Of a DNA stretch of 64,000 bases, positions 1 to 7,903 are shown one piece after another; within the stretch, counting starts at the first letter, position 1, and each line of letters opens with the position of its first letter. Below the pieces are notes generated by a model. The model made no database searches. It was given only the letters and a program-made list of their open reading frames with translations, and was not told the origin of the DNA. The position numbers and the translations under genes were made by a program. Origin of the DNA: Lysobacter sp. CFH 32150 (lineage in GTDB: Bacteria; Pseudomonadota; Gammaproteobacteria; Xanthomonadales; Xanthomonadaceae); NCBI RefSeq assembly GCF_022758295.1, contig NZ_JALDWJ010000004.1, positions 124,001 through 188,000 of the forward strand. Direction: 5' to 3'.

Positions 1-648
1 AAACCGCAAAGCAACGATGCGCGGTTGAATGCCACCATGCGCTGCGTGGTCAGCGCCGTGACGCGCCAGCTGCCGCCTACGTGGCGGGGCAACTGGGAGA
101 GCGCGCTGTTCGTCGACAGCAACCCGAACGCGTTCGCGCTGCCGGGCGGCAAGGTCGGCCTCTACACCGGCATCTTTACCGTGGCGCGCAACCAGGACCA
201 ACTGTCCGCGGTGATCGCCCACGAGATCGGTCATGTGATCTCACGCCATCACGACGAGCGCATCACCCGCCAGGCCGGTGCTTCGGGCGCATTGCAGGTA
301 CTGGGTGCAATTCTCGGTTCGCGCTACGGGCAAGGGGTCGGCAATGCCGCGATGCAGGGTGGCAGCATCCTGGCCCAGGCGGGCTTCCTGTTGCCGGGCT
401 CGCGTGCCCAGGAAACCGAGGCGGATGTGGTCGGCCAACGCCTAATGGCCGAAGCCGGCTTCGACCCCCGCCAGGCGGTCAATCTCTGGCAAAACATGAT
501 CGCCGCCAGCAGTGGAAGCCGTCCGCCGCAGTGGTTGTCCACCCACCCTGATCCGCAAAGCCGCATCCGCGAATTGCAGCAGCGCGCCGCCGATTTGGTG
601 CCCGTGTACGACCAGGCGCGCGCCGCCGGGCGCCGCCCCAATTGTTGA
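1..648 (+). CDS. M48 family metalloprotease, 5' end outside the window
   Basis: Zinc-dependent endopeptidase of the M48 family, probably periplasmic or membrane-associated and involved in envelope protein quality control. The reading frame is open from base 1 with no convincing start (only a TTG at 25), so the N-terminus, where a signal peptide would be, lies upstream of the window. The zinc motif HEIGH is encoded at 220-234, and the third ligand lies in ETEAD near 415. The sequence before HEIGH (NAFALPGGKVGLYTGI) is typical of BepA/LoiP-like M48 proteins. It ends 144 bases before the TPR-protein gene on the same strand. Family assignment is firm; the substrate is unknown. Confidence 0.9.
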   Translation, partial: KPQSNDARLNATMRCVVSAVTRQLPPTWRGNWESALFVDSNPNAFALPGGKVGLYTGIFTVARNQDQLSAVIAHEIGHVISRHHDERITRQAGASGALQVLGAILGSRYGQGVGNAAMQGGSILAQAGFLLPGSRAQETEADVVGQRLMAEAGFDPRQAVNLWQNMIAASSGSRPPQWLSTHPDPQSRIRELQQRAADLVPVYDQARAAGRRPNC

Positions 649-792
649 TGGCGCCGCGCCGATGACTTAATGGATGCCGACGTGCGCGAGCAATCCCGTG
701 TCGCACGCACCCGTGTTTCTGTTAGCGTGGCCGCCCCCGGCCTTGCGCCCCCACTCGCAGCCCTAGCTGACCGCTGCCGTCGAGGTGACCCC

Positions 793-1929
793 ATGAAGAC
801 CCCGCGCTCCAATTTCCGCCCGCTCACCCTCGCCGTCGTAGCCGTCATGCTGGGTGCGTTCGCCGCGCCTGTCTTCGCGCAGCAGCAGACAGGAACCGAA
901 AGCCTGCGCGCGCAGCGCGCCAAGCGCTTGAAGGAACTCGGCAAGGACACCGAGGAAAAACAGGCCAAGGCCGTGGAAGAAGCGCCCTTGTATCCGAATG
1001 CGGCCCGGCAGTCGCCGGAAGCGAAGGCCAAGGGCAAAGGCTTGAAAGCGCTGCAGGACTTGCAGGCGCTGTACGAAAAACAGGACAACGCCGCCGTCGT
1101 GGCCAAGGCCGAGGCGATCGGTGCCGATGCCGATGCTGGCGCATATGAAAAAGCCTTCGCCTATCAGCTGGCGGGCAACGCCTCTGCCGACCTTGGCGAC
1201 GAGGCCAAGTCGGCCGAGTATTTCCAGAAGGCGCTCGACGCCAACGGCCTCGACAACAACAGCCACTACACCGTGATGTACAACCTGGCGGTGGTCAAAC
1301 TCGGGCAGGAAAAGCACGCGGAAGCCCTCGCCACGCTCGACCGTTTCCTCGCTGAAACCAAGTCCGACAAGCCGGAGCACCAGGGCCTGCGGGCCGGCCT
1401 CCTGGGCAACATGGGCCGTAACGACGAGGCGGCCAAGCTGTACCAGGAACTGCTCGCCAAGAATCCGAATGACAAGCGGTTGTTGTTGAACGCGGTTGCG
1501 AGCTACCAGCAGGCGGACCAGTTCGACAAAGGCAACGCACTGCTCGCTGATGCCTACAAGCGCGGTCTGCTTACGGAAGGCAAGGAGTTGCGCGCGTTGT
1601 ACGTCGGTTACATGAACGCCGAGCAGATGAAGGAAGCGCTGGCGGTCATCAACGATGGCGTGGCCAAGGGCATCCTCACGCCGAGCCCCGAGCTCGCCAA
1701 GGACTACATGGTGTTGGCGCAGCACGCCTATTACAAAGGCAGCGACAGCGAGGCCATCGAGCTGTACCGGAAAGCTGCGCCGATGGCGGCCGATGGCGAG
1801 GCCTATCTGAACCTGGCCAAGATCCTGCGGGACCAGGGCAAGGCCGCCGAAGCCAAGGCGGCGGCACAGCAGGCATTGGACAAGGGTGTCAAGAAACCCG
1901 CCGAGGCCAAACAGATCGTCGGCAAGTAA
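793..1929 (+). CDS. Periplasmic tetratricopeptide-repeat protein
   Basis: A 378-residue secreted protein with no enzymatic motif. The ATG at 793 gives a clean Sec signal peptide (basic start, hydrophobic core, AFA-QQQ cleavage near residue 29); the frame runs further upstream but would bury it. The rest is Ala/Lys/Glu-rich helix-turn-helix units that read as TPRs, for example segments around AFAYQLAGNASADLGDEAKS, AKLYQELLAKNPNDKR and AIELYRKAAPMAADG. Such proteins serve as protein-protein scaffolds. It lies directly upstream of the tonB promoter, and many xanthomonad TPR proteins accompany TonB genes, but a link here is inference. Confidence 0.85.
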   Translation: MKTPRSNFRPLTLAVVAVMLGAFAAPVFAQQQTGTESLRAQRAKRLKELGKDTEEKQAKAVEEAPLYPNAARQSPEAKAKGKGLKALQDLQALYEKQDNAAVVAKAEAIGADADAGAYEKAFAYQLAGNASADLGDEAKSAEYFQKALDANGLDNNSHYTVMYNLAVVKLGQEKHAEALATLDRFLAETKSDKPEHQGLRAGLLGNMGRNDEAAKLYQELLAKNPNDKRLLLNAVASYQQADQFDKGNALLADAYKRGLLTEGKELRALYVGYMNAEQMKEALAVINDGVAKGILTPSPELAKDYMVLAQHAYYKGSDSEAIELYRKAAPMAADGEAYLNLAKILRDQGKAAEAKAAAQQALDKGVKKPAEAKQIVGK

Positions 1930-1940
1930 AGCGTTCGTCA

Positions 1941-1980
1941 CAATCCTGTGGATGGTCATTGGAACACGTCCACAGGATTG
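1941..1980. promoter_or_regulatory. 12-bp perfect inverted repeat upstream of tonB
   Basis: CAATCCTGTGGA (1941-1952) is repeated exactly inverted as TCCACAGGATTG (1969-1980) with a 16-base spacer. There is no T-run after the right arm, so it does not look like an intrinsic terminator. The right arm sits inside the spacer of the promoter proposed at 1959-1987, so an operator for an unidentified dimeric regulator is the simplest reading. It does not resemble a Fur box. Confidence 0.5.
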
Positions 1981-1987
1981 GTATATC
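1959..1987 (+). promoter_or_regulatory. Candidate sigma-70 promoter of the tonB operon
   Basis: TTGGAA (1959-1964), a 17-base spacer and TATATC (1982-1987) match the -35 and -10 consensus at four of six positions each. It lies 87 bases before the tonB ATG and its spacer carries one arm of the inverted repeat. Confidence 0.4.
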
Positions 1988-2073
1988 CTTAGAGGTTCCC
2001 GCGGCCGCCTTCTGGCGGCGGTATTGCAAATCCGGTGCGCGCAGGCGCCCGCCCCCCACCCCGAGCGCAGCGC

Positions 2074-2742
2074 ATGACGCAACACTTGCCGCACACCGAC
2101 AAGAACGACGACCGCCAGGGTCTGAGTTGGCCGCGCATTGCCGGCTTCTCCTTTGTAATTGCGCTGCATGCTGCGGCGCTGCTATTGCTGTTGATGCCGG
2201 TGGCGCCCCCAGGCGCGGCCGTGGAGGAAGAGGAAGTGACGCTGGTCAACTTCATCAAGCCGCCACCGCCGCCGCCACCGCCGCCGCCGCCGCCGCCGGA
2301 ACAGCCCAAGCCGATCCAGATCAAGCAGGACGTCGTGCCGAGGCCGACCCCCCTGCCGCCGCCGCCGGAAGAGCCGCCGGTGGTGTTCGACGAGCCGTCA
2401 CCGGTCGACGTGCAGGCCGAGCCGGCGCCGCCGGCGCCGCCGCCGCCGGTCGCCGACATCGCTGGTGGCGAGGTGGACCCGTCGGTCCGCGCGCGCTTCC
2501 TGCCGCAATATCCCGCCACGGCCTTGCGTGCGCGTGCACAAGGCACCACAGTCGTCGCGATTACGTATGACGCCAGCGGCAATATCACGGCGGCCAGCAT
2601 CTTCAAGAGCAGCGGTAATCGCGATCTGGACCGCGCTGCCGTTGCTGCTGTGAAGAAATGGAAAGTCAGCCCGGGCCGTAGAGGCGGGCTGGCGGTAGGT
2701 GGCGAAAACACCATTTCGGTGGTGTGGACGCTGCCCAATTAA
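2074..2742 (+). CDS. tonB: TonB energy-transducing protein
   Basis: Inner-membrane-anchored periplasmic protein that passes proton-motive-force energy from ExbB/ExbD to outer-membrane receptors. The 222 residues show, in order, a short cytoplasmic segment, one transmembrane helix (about residues 20-40, FVIALHAAALLLLLMP), a rigid proline-rich spacer with a run of 13 prolines followed by PEQPKPIQ, and a C-terminal TonB domain starting near VDPSVRARFLPQYP and containing the ATTVVAITYDASG-like strand region. The ATG at 2074 was preferred to a GTG at 2035 because the upstream codons are GC-rich and the ATG places the helix near the N-terminus. It heads the cluster with exbB and exbD. Confidence 0.9.
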   Translation: MTQHLPHTDKNDDRQGLSWPRIAGFSFVIALHAAALLLLLMPVAPPGAAVEEEEVTLVNFIKPPPPPPPPPPPPPEQPKPIQIKQDVVPRPTPLPPPPEEPPVVFDEPSPVDVQAEPAPPAPPPPVADIAGGEVDPSVRARFLPQYPATALRARAQGTTVVAITYDASGNITAASIFKSSGNRDLDRAAVAAVKKWKVSPGRRGGLAVGGENTISVVWTLPN

Positions 2743-2824
2743 TAGTTTGACGATTTTGTTGTAACACCCGTTAGGCCACCAGGCCGTTTCTTTCATCCTT
2801 CCACGACTTCCAAAGGTAAGCGTC

Positions 2825-3592
2825 ATGCTGCAGGAAACCACCACCACCGCTGCGACCGGAAGCAGTGCCGACGCGCTGAAGCAGATGGGCGTCGATCACC
2901 TTCTCACCGAAATGCTCGCCAGCCCAGGCGATTACATCGTCCAGTTGGCCGTCGCACTGACCCTGTTGGTCATGTCCGCGATGTCCTGGTACTGGATCGT
3001 GATCAACTTCATCAAGAACACGCGCCTGCGCGGTAACGCCGACCGCGTCGTCAGCACGTTCTGGGAAACCCCGAACGCGCAGGACGCGATCCGCTTCATG
3101 GAAGAGCAGGGCAAGAGCGAGCCGTTCTCCAAGATCGCGCTCGACGCCGCCCAGGCTGCCGCCCACCACCAGCGTCACGAAGGCTCGCGCCTGGTTGAAT
3201 CGCTGAACCGCTCCGAGTTCGTCGACCGCGCGCTGCGCCAGGGCGTGACCCGCGAAAGCTCGCGTCTCGAGAACGGCCTGACCGTGCTCGCCACCGTCGG
3301 TTCGACCGCGCCGTTCGTCGGCCTGCTCGGTACCGTGTGGGGCATCTACGGCGCGCTGATCAAGATCGGTGCGACTGGCCAGGCTTCGATCGACGCCGTC
3401 GCCGGTCCGGTCGGTGAAGCGCTGATCATGACCGCGGTCGGTCTGTTCGTCGCCATCCCGGCGGTGCTTGCGTACAACTTCTTCGTGCGCCTGAACCGCG
3501 TTACCAACAGCAAGTTCGATACCTTCGCGCACGACCTGCACGACTTCTTCGCCACCGGTGCACGCGTGGGCGAGATCGGCGGCAAGCGTTAA
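2825..3592 (+). CDS. exbB: ExbB/TolQ/MotA-type proton channel protein
   Basis: A 255-residue inner-membrane protein that forms the proton channel of the TonB motor with ExbD. It shows an N-terminal transmembrane helix (about 40-62, LAVALTLLVMSAMSWYWIV), a cytoplasmic domain, and two further helices in the conserved block ENGLTVLATVGSTAPFVGLL and the following GEALIMTAVGLFVAIPAVLAY segment. Length matches ExbB. It follows tonB by 82 bases and precedes two exbD genes, the xanthomonad arrangement. Confidence 0.92.
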   Translation: MLQETTTTAATGSSADALKQMGVDHLLTEMLASPGDYIVQLAVALTLLVMSAMSWYWIVINFIKNTRLRGNADRVVSTFWETPNAQDAIRFMEEQGKSEPFSKIALDAAQAAAHHQRHEGSRLVESLNRSEFVDRALRQGVTRESSRLENGLTVLATVGSTAPFVGLLGTVWGIYGALIKIGATGQASIDAVAGPVGEALIMTAVGLFVAIPAVLAYNFFVRLNRVTNSKFDTFAHDLHDFFATGARVGEIGGKR

Positions 3593-3619
3593 TAGTCGAA
3601 TTGTTGACGGAGCCTGACC

Positions 3620-4048
3620 ATGGCCTTCAGTTCTGGTACCGAAAGCGGCGGCCCGATGGCCGAGATCAACGTCACGCCCCTCGTGGACGTGATGTTGGTG
3701 CTGCTCATCATCTTCATGATCACCGCGCCGTTGATGTCGCATAAAGTCAAGGTCGAGCTGCCGCAGGCCACCCTGGACCAACTCGACCGTGACAAGGTGA
3801 TTGTCGTCCAGCCGATCACCATCGCGGTGACCGAGGAAGGCAAGCTGTTCTGGAACGACCAGCCGATCACCCACGACCAGGTCGAGAGCCGGCTGTCGGT
3901 TGAGGCGCAGAAGACGCCGCAGCCGCCGCTCAACGTCCGTGGCGATAAGACCACCAAGTACCGGGTGATCGCCGACGTGGTGCGGATGGCGCAGGCCCAG
4001 GGCATGCGCAAGGTCGGCTTCGTCGCCGAGAAAGAACGGCCCAACTAA
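3620..4048 (+). CDS. exbD: ExbD biopolymer transporter, first copy
   Basis: A 142-residue inner-membrane protein of the TonB motor. After a short cytoplasmic start it carries the signature [19 protein letters not shown], where the aspartate in LVDVML is the proton-carrying residue of the single transmembrane helix; the remainder is the periplasmic dimerising domain. Start ATG at 3620 follows GGAGCC. Spacing to exbB (27 bases) and to the next exbD (15 bases) indicates one transcript. In Xanthomonas the second exbD has a distinct role from the first; whether that holds here is unknown. Confidence 0.92.
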   Translation: MAFSSGTESGGPMAEINVTPLVDVMLVLLIIFMITAPLMSHKVKVELPQATLDQLDRDKVIVVQPITIAVTEEGKLFWNDQPITHDQVESRLSVEAQKTPQPPLNVRGDKTTKYRVIADVVRMAQAQGMRKVGFVAEKERPN

Positions 4049-4063
4049 CCGGAGACCACGACC

Positions 4064-4474
4064 ATGGCTTTTGCTTCCAGCTCCGGCGGTGGCCCGATGG
4101 CCGACATCAACGTCACGCCGCTGGTCGACGTGATGCTGGTGCTGCTGATCATCTTCATGGTGACGGCACCGACCCTGTCCTACCCGATCGACATCAACCT
4201 GCCACAGAAGAGCACCACGCCGCCGCCGCCGACGCCGCCGAAGGAGCCGATCAAGCTCCGCATCGACGCCTCCGGCCAGGTGTACTGGAACGAGTCGGCA
4301 CAGCCGATCTCCGCGCTGAAGAGCATGATGGAAGTCGAAGTCCAGCGCGATCCGAGCAACCAGCCGGCGCTCGAGATCGACACCAGCCCGGATGCCGATT
4401 ACGGCGTCCTGGCCAAGGTCCTGGCCGCGGCCAAGAATGCCGACATGCAGAAAATCGGGTTCGTTTCGAACTGA
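4064..4474 (+). CDS. exbD2: ExbD biopolymer transporter, second copy
   Basis: A 136-residue ExbD paralogue with the same [19 protein letters not shown] helix and conserved aspartate. The linker after the helix is unusually proline-rich ([12 protein letters not shown]) compared with the first copy. GGAG precedes the ATG at 4064. It closes the tonB-exbB-exbD-exbD transcript, since an intrinsic terminator begins 42 bases after its stop. Confidence 0.9.
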   Translation: MAFASSSGGGPMADINVTPLVDVMLVLLIIFMVTAPTLSYPIDINLPQKSTTPPPPTPPKEPIKLRIDASGQVYWNESAQPISALKSMMEVEVQRDPSNQPALEIDTSPDADYGVLAKVLAAAKNADMQKIGFVSN

Positions 4475-4515
4475 CGGACCGATCGCTTACCAAGCACCGC
4501 TTACCAAGTCGTTTC

Positions 4516-4542
4516 AACGCCGCCTCCGGGCGGCGTTTTTTT
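4516..4542 (+). terminator. Intrinsic terminator after the tonB-exbBD operon
   Basis: AACGCCGCC (4516-4524), loop TCCG, GGCGGCGTT (4529-4537), continuing into seven T residues (4536-4542). A textbook rho-independent structure. Confidence 0.9.
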
Positions 4543-4618
4543 GTCCGCTTGCAAGGATGCGCGGCTCGGGCGTAGCGTGAAGTTGGGCATCCCGCCCATC
4601 CAAGGATGTGGAGTGCGT

Positions 4619-5017
4619 ATGGCCGTCTCCGCGTTTTCCGATGCTCCTGCCGCAGACCGCGGCTTCGCCGACATCAACGTCACCCCGCTGGTCGACGTGA
4701 TGCTGGTGCTGCTGATCATCTTCATGGTCGCTGCGCCGACGTTGACCCATGAGCTTCCGCTGCGCCTCGGCCGTGGCGACGGGACGCAAGCGTCACCATC
4801 GCGCTTGGGCCTGATCGTGCAGGCCGATGGCAGCCTGCAACTCGACGGACAACTGATCGGCCGCGACGACCTGCGCACGCAGCTGACGGCAATCGCGCAG
4901 CGCACGCCCAGCACCGTGCTCGAGATCCGGACGGATGCGGATGCGGATTACCAGGACTTCGCCGGCGCACTCGCCGTTGCACGCAATAGCGGCATTACCA
5001 ATATCGCTACGCAGTAA
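4619..5017 (+). CDS. ExbD biopolymer transporter, third copy
   Basis: A third ExbD-family protein, 132 residues, with [20 protein letters not shown] and the conserved helix aspartate. The ATG at 4619 follows GGAG (4610-4613); an upstream in-frame start at 4541 would lie inside the terminator. It is separated from the operon by that terminator, so it likely has its own promoter or depends on readthrough. The periplasmic part differs clearly from the other two copies. It might pair with ExbB here or with an unlinked ExbB/TolQ. Confidence 0.88.
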   Translation: MAVSAFSDAPAADRGFADINVTPLVDVMLVLLIIFMVAAPTLTHELPLRLGRGDGTQASPSRLGLIVQADGSLQLDGQLIGRDDLRTQLTAIAQRTPSTVLEIRTDADADYQDFAGALAVARNSGITNIATQ

Positions 5018-5055
5018 GGCGTGCATCGACGCCTCGGGGCGTACACCGACGCTCG

Positions 5056-5079
5056 CATGGCGGGTCGAGACCCGCCATG
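5056..5079. repeat. Palindromic hairpin between convergent genes
   Basis: CATGGCGGGTC (5056-5066) is followed after two bases by its exact inverse GACCCGCCATG (5069-5079). It lies in the 130-base gap between the third exbD and convergent pdxJ. It lacks a T-run, and resembles the dispersed palindromic units common in xanthomonad intergenic DNA; it may stop transcripts from both sides. Confidence 0.6.
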
Positions 5080-5147
5080 ACGAGTACTCGGCTTATGGCG
5101 GATGTCATTCGCCCGCGTTTGTCTGCATTCGAACAGCCAAGGCATGC

Positions 5148-5927
5148 TTATGAACGCGATGCGGCCGCGATGATCGCGAGATAAGTGCGCACGGTGGCCT
5201 CAAGTCCCGCGTACAACGCCTCGCCGATCAACGCGTGGCCTATGGAAACCTCAAGCACCTCGGGCACGCCGCGCAGGAAGTCACCGAGGTTGGCCTGGCT
5301 GAGGTCGTGGCCGGCGTTCACGCCGAGCCCGACCGCCTGTGCACGCCGCGCGCTGTCCGCGCACAACGCCAGCATCGCCGTGGCCCGCCCCGCGTCAGCG
5401 TCGCCGGCGGCATGGGCTGCTGCGAACGGGCCGGTGTACAACTCGATCCGATCCGCACCAACCACGGCGGCCTGTTCCACTAATGGATCGCCGGCATCGA
5501 CGAACAGGCTGACTCGGCAGCCGAGTGCCTTGAGTTCGGCGATGCGCGGGGGCAACGCATGATGATCGCGGGCGAAGTCGAAGCCGTGGTCGGACGTCAG
5601 CTGTCCGTCGCTGTCGGGCACCAGCGTCGCCTGCGCCGGCCGCGCGAGCGCGCACAGATGCGCGAATCCCGGATAGCCCGCGCGCGGTGGTGCGAACGGA
5701 TTGCCTTCCAGGTTGAACTCGACCGCGTACTCGCGGGTGAGTTCGGCTAGCGCCAGCACATCATCGGCACGGATATGGCGCGCGTCGGGACGCGGATGCA
5801 CGGTGATGCCATGCGCGCCGGCATCGAGGCAGACGCGCGCGGCGCGCACGACGTCGGGTTCATCGCCACCACGCGAATTGCGCAGCACCGCGATCTTGTT
5901 GATGTTGACGCTGAGCTTGGTCGACAT
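5148..5927 (-). CDS. pdxJ: Pyridoxine 5'-phosphate synthase
   Basis: Cytoplasmic enzyme that condenses 1-deoxy-D-xylulose 5-phosphate with 3-amino-2-oxopropyl phosphate to give pyridoxine 5'-phosphate, the last ring-forming step of the DXP-dependent vitamin B6 pathway. The 259 residues form a single TIM barrel with family signatures: [17 protein letters not shown] at the start, [13 protein letters not shown], and [14 protein letters not shown] and [13 protein letters not shown] at the end. Length is normal. The start MSTKL is the first ATG of the frame. It is convergent with the exbD genes. Confidence 0.97.
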   Translation of the reverse strand: MSTKLSVNINKIAVLRNSRGGDEPDVVRAARVCLDAGAHGITVHPRPDARHIRADDVLALAELTREYAVEFNLEGNPFAPPRAGYPGFAHLCALARPAQATLVPDSDGQLTSDHGFDFARDHHALPPRIAELKALGCRVSLFVDAGDPLVEQAAVVGADRIELYTGPFAAAHAAGDADAGRATAMLALCADSARRAQAVGLGVNAGHDLSQANLGDFLRGVPEVLEVSIGHALIGEALYAGLEATVRTYLAIIAAASRS

Positions 5928-6027
5928 GCGCGAAGCTTAACGTGCGGCGGTTGGTTGTGAGCGAATCCGGCTCCGCTGCATCGTCGAATGCACGTGCCCG
6001 TGGAAACGGGCGGAGTCGAGCTGCCCG

Positions 6028-6294
6028 CTACTGCGTCGGTGGTTGTGACTGGGATTGCGACGCAGCCAGCTTGCGCGCTTCGGCCTGCTCGCGCAGGCGA
6101 CGCAGTTCCGCCGGGTCGATCATGCTCGATTCGTCGCGGCTGCGGCTGCCAACACGGGCGGAATACAGGCCGAGGGCCCACAGCACTACCAGCACCAGCG
6201 CGGCCAACAGGCATACCGCCATCAGGCCGATCGAAGTGGTCTTCAGTGCGACGGCGAGCGCGCCGATCGCGAGCAACAAAAGCAACCAATGCAT
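6028..6294 (-). CDS. Small inner-membrane protein, function unknown
   Basis: An 88-residue protein. The ATG at 6294 is preceded by a strong AAGGGGG ribosome-binding site, which decides it over longer in-frame starts. Two adjacent hydrophobic helices (WLLLLLAIGALAVAL and MAVCLLAALVLVVLWALGLY) make a hairpin, followed by a charged cytoplasmic tail containing LRRLREQAEARKLAASQ, which could form a short coiled coil. It is 106 bases downstream of the cardiolipin synthase gene on the same strand and might share its transcript. No family recognised. Confidence 0.65.
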   Translation of the reverse strand: MHWLLLLLAIGALAVALKTTSIGLMAVCLLAALVLVVLWALGLYSARVGSRSRDESSMIDPAELRRLREQAEARKLAASQSQSQPPTQ

Positions 6295-6400
6295 CGTCGA
6301 ACCCCCTTGGTAGCGATGGCCGCAGTTTACGCCGATCGCTTCGTGCGGAAACCCCGCCTCGTGGCCCAGGACCGGCGGATGCCCCGAAGTGCCATGCGCC

Positions 6401-7834
6401 TCACAGCACCGGCGAGACCAGTCGCGCCAGCGCTTCGGGCAGGCGTGCACGCCATAGCGGCCGGTCGCGTTCGGCGTGGACCCGTGGGGCCAGGGTGAAT
6501 TCGCCTTCGACCAGCCGCGCGAGTTCCGCGGCGATGCTGGCGTCGCGGAACAGCATCGACACTTCGAAGTTCAAGCGGAAACTGCGATGGTCGAAATTGG
6601 CGCTGCCGATCAGGGCGAGATCGTCGTCGACCAGCAGCGCCTTGGTGTGCAGCAGGCGCGGGCCGTACTCGTAGACCTTGACCCCGGCGTGGAGCAGATC
6701 GTCGAAATACGAACGCGCGGCGTAGGTGACGAGCCGAGAATCACTCATCTTCGGCACCAGCAGGCGCACATCCAGTCCGCCGAGTGCGGCCGAGGTCAGC
6801 GCCATCATTGCCGCCTCGCCGGGCACGAAGTACGGCGTCGCCAGCCACACCCGCTTTTGCGCGCTATGGATCGCGCCGACATGCAGGCGGTGGATCGCTT
6901 CCCAGGCCGAATCCGGACCCGAAGTCAGCGCCTGTACCGCGATCGGTCCGGGGTTCGGTGGCGGCGGTGGCGGCAGTCGCGGCGGTGCGCCGGTGGCGTA
7001 GGCCCAGTCCTCGACGAAGACTTGTTGCAAGGCGCGGACCACGTCGCCTTGCAGCCGTAGGTGCAGGTCGCGATAGGCGTCGGTGCGCAGCCGCTCGTCC
7101 TCGTCGTCGGTGACGTTGATGCCGCCGGTATAGGCGACGCGGTCGTCGATCACCACGATCTTGCGGTGGCTGCGCAGGTTCAGCCACGGACGCTTCCAGA
7201 ACCAGCGCAATCGCATCGGATGGAACCAGGCGACTTCGCCACCAGCGTCGAGCAGGGGTTGCAGGAAGCGCTGATTGGTCTTGCCGGAACCGACGGCGTC
7301 CAGCAACAGGCGCACCCGCACGCCGGCGCGGGCGCGGTCGGCCAGGGCGTCGCGCACCGCCGTGCCGGTGCGATCGGGATAGAAGATGTAGTACTCGAGG
7401 TGGATCGACTCGCGCGCCGTCGCGATGTCGGCCAGCAGTGCGGTGTACTTGGCGCCTCCGTCGATCAGCAGGCGCACGCCAGTGGCGGTGGTCGGCGCCA
7501 GCCCGGTTGTGGCGAGCCCGATCCGGGCGAGCTCCAGCGCGGTGGGATCGGCGTGCAATACCGCTGGCGACGGCAGCGAGGCGCGACTGCGCGCGCGTCG
7601 CAGGCGCTGGCGCACGATCCGCTGCGGTCCCAGCCAGTGATAGATGATGAAGCCGAGGTAGGGCAGCAGGGCCAGGCCGAGCAGCCAGCTGATCGTCGCC
7701 GCCGGCTCGCGTTTCTGCAGCACGATCCAACCGCCGAGGCCGATCAGGTACAACGCCCAGCCGAGCGTCAGATACAGGCCCAGGTGCGGAATGGCCAGCA
7801 GCGCGGTCCAGGCATCGTGCAGGGCGTCGGGCAT
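6401..7834 (-). CDS. cls: Cardiolipin synthase (phospholipase D family)
   Basis: Inner-membrane enzyme that joins two phosphatidylglycerol molecules to form cardiolipin and glycerol. The 477 residues have two N-terminal transmembrane helices (YLTLGWALYLIGLGGWIVLQ, ISWLLGLALLPYLGFIIY), a basic loop, and two PLD catalytic motifs: HRKIVVIDDRVAYTGG and HTKALLVDDDLALIGSANFD. Length suits the ClsA group. The start at 7834 has GGAAG six bases upstream; a GTG four codons earlier is the alternative. An oddity is a proline-rich insert (PPRLPPPPPPNPGP) between the two halves. Divergent from the radical-SAM gene. Confidence 0.93.
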   Translation of the reverse strand: MPDALHDAWTALLAIPHLGLYLTLGWALYLIGLGGWIVLQKREPAATISWLLGLALLPYLGFIIYHWLGPQRIVRQRLRRARSRASLPSPAVLHADPTALELARIGLATTGLAPTTATGVRLLIDGGAKYTALLADIATARESIHLEYYIFYPDRTGTAVRDALADRARAGVRVRLLLDAVGSGKTNQRFLQPLLDAGGEVAWFHPMRLRWFWKRPWLNLRSHRKIVVIDDRVAYTGGINVTDDEDERLRTDAYRDLHLRLQGDVVRALQQVFVEDWAYATGAPPRLPPPPPPNPGPIAVQALTSGPDSAWEAIHRLHVGAIHSAQKRVWLATPYFVPGEAAMMALTSAALGGLDVRLLVPKMSDSRLVTYAARSYFDDLLHAGVKVYEYGPRLLHTKALLVDDDLALIGSANFDHRSFRLNFEVSMLFRDASIAAELARLVEGEFTLAPRVHAERDRPLWRARLPEALARLVSPVL

Positions 7835-7903
7835 GCCGGCTTCCACAAAGGGACTTCACGTTCGTCGCGGGCGTTGCGACGAAGCGAGCGTAACCTAGGT
7901 TGC

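Noticed and set aside
1947-1955. TGTGGATGG considered as a DnaA box near the tonB inverted repeat
   Set aside because: Only seven of nine match, there is a single copy and no origin context; it is part of the inverted repeat.
2267-2300. CCG-rich run considered as a simple-sequence repeat of its own
   Set aside because: It encodes the proline spacer of TonB and has mixed third positions.
7061-7903. N-terminal extension of the radical-SAM frame
   Set aside because: It is antisense to cls and the family starts near IKGRG, so the GTG at 7904 was used.
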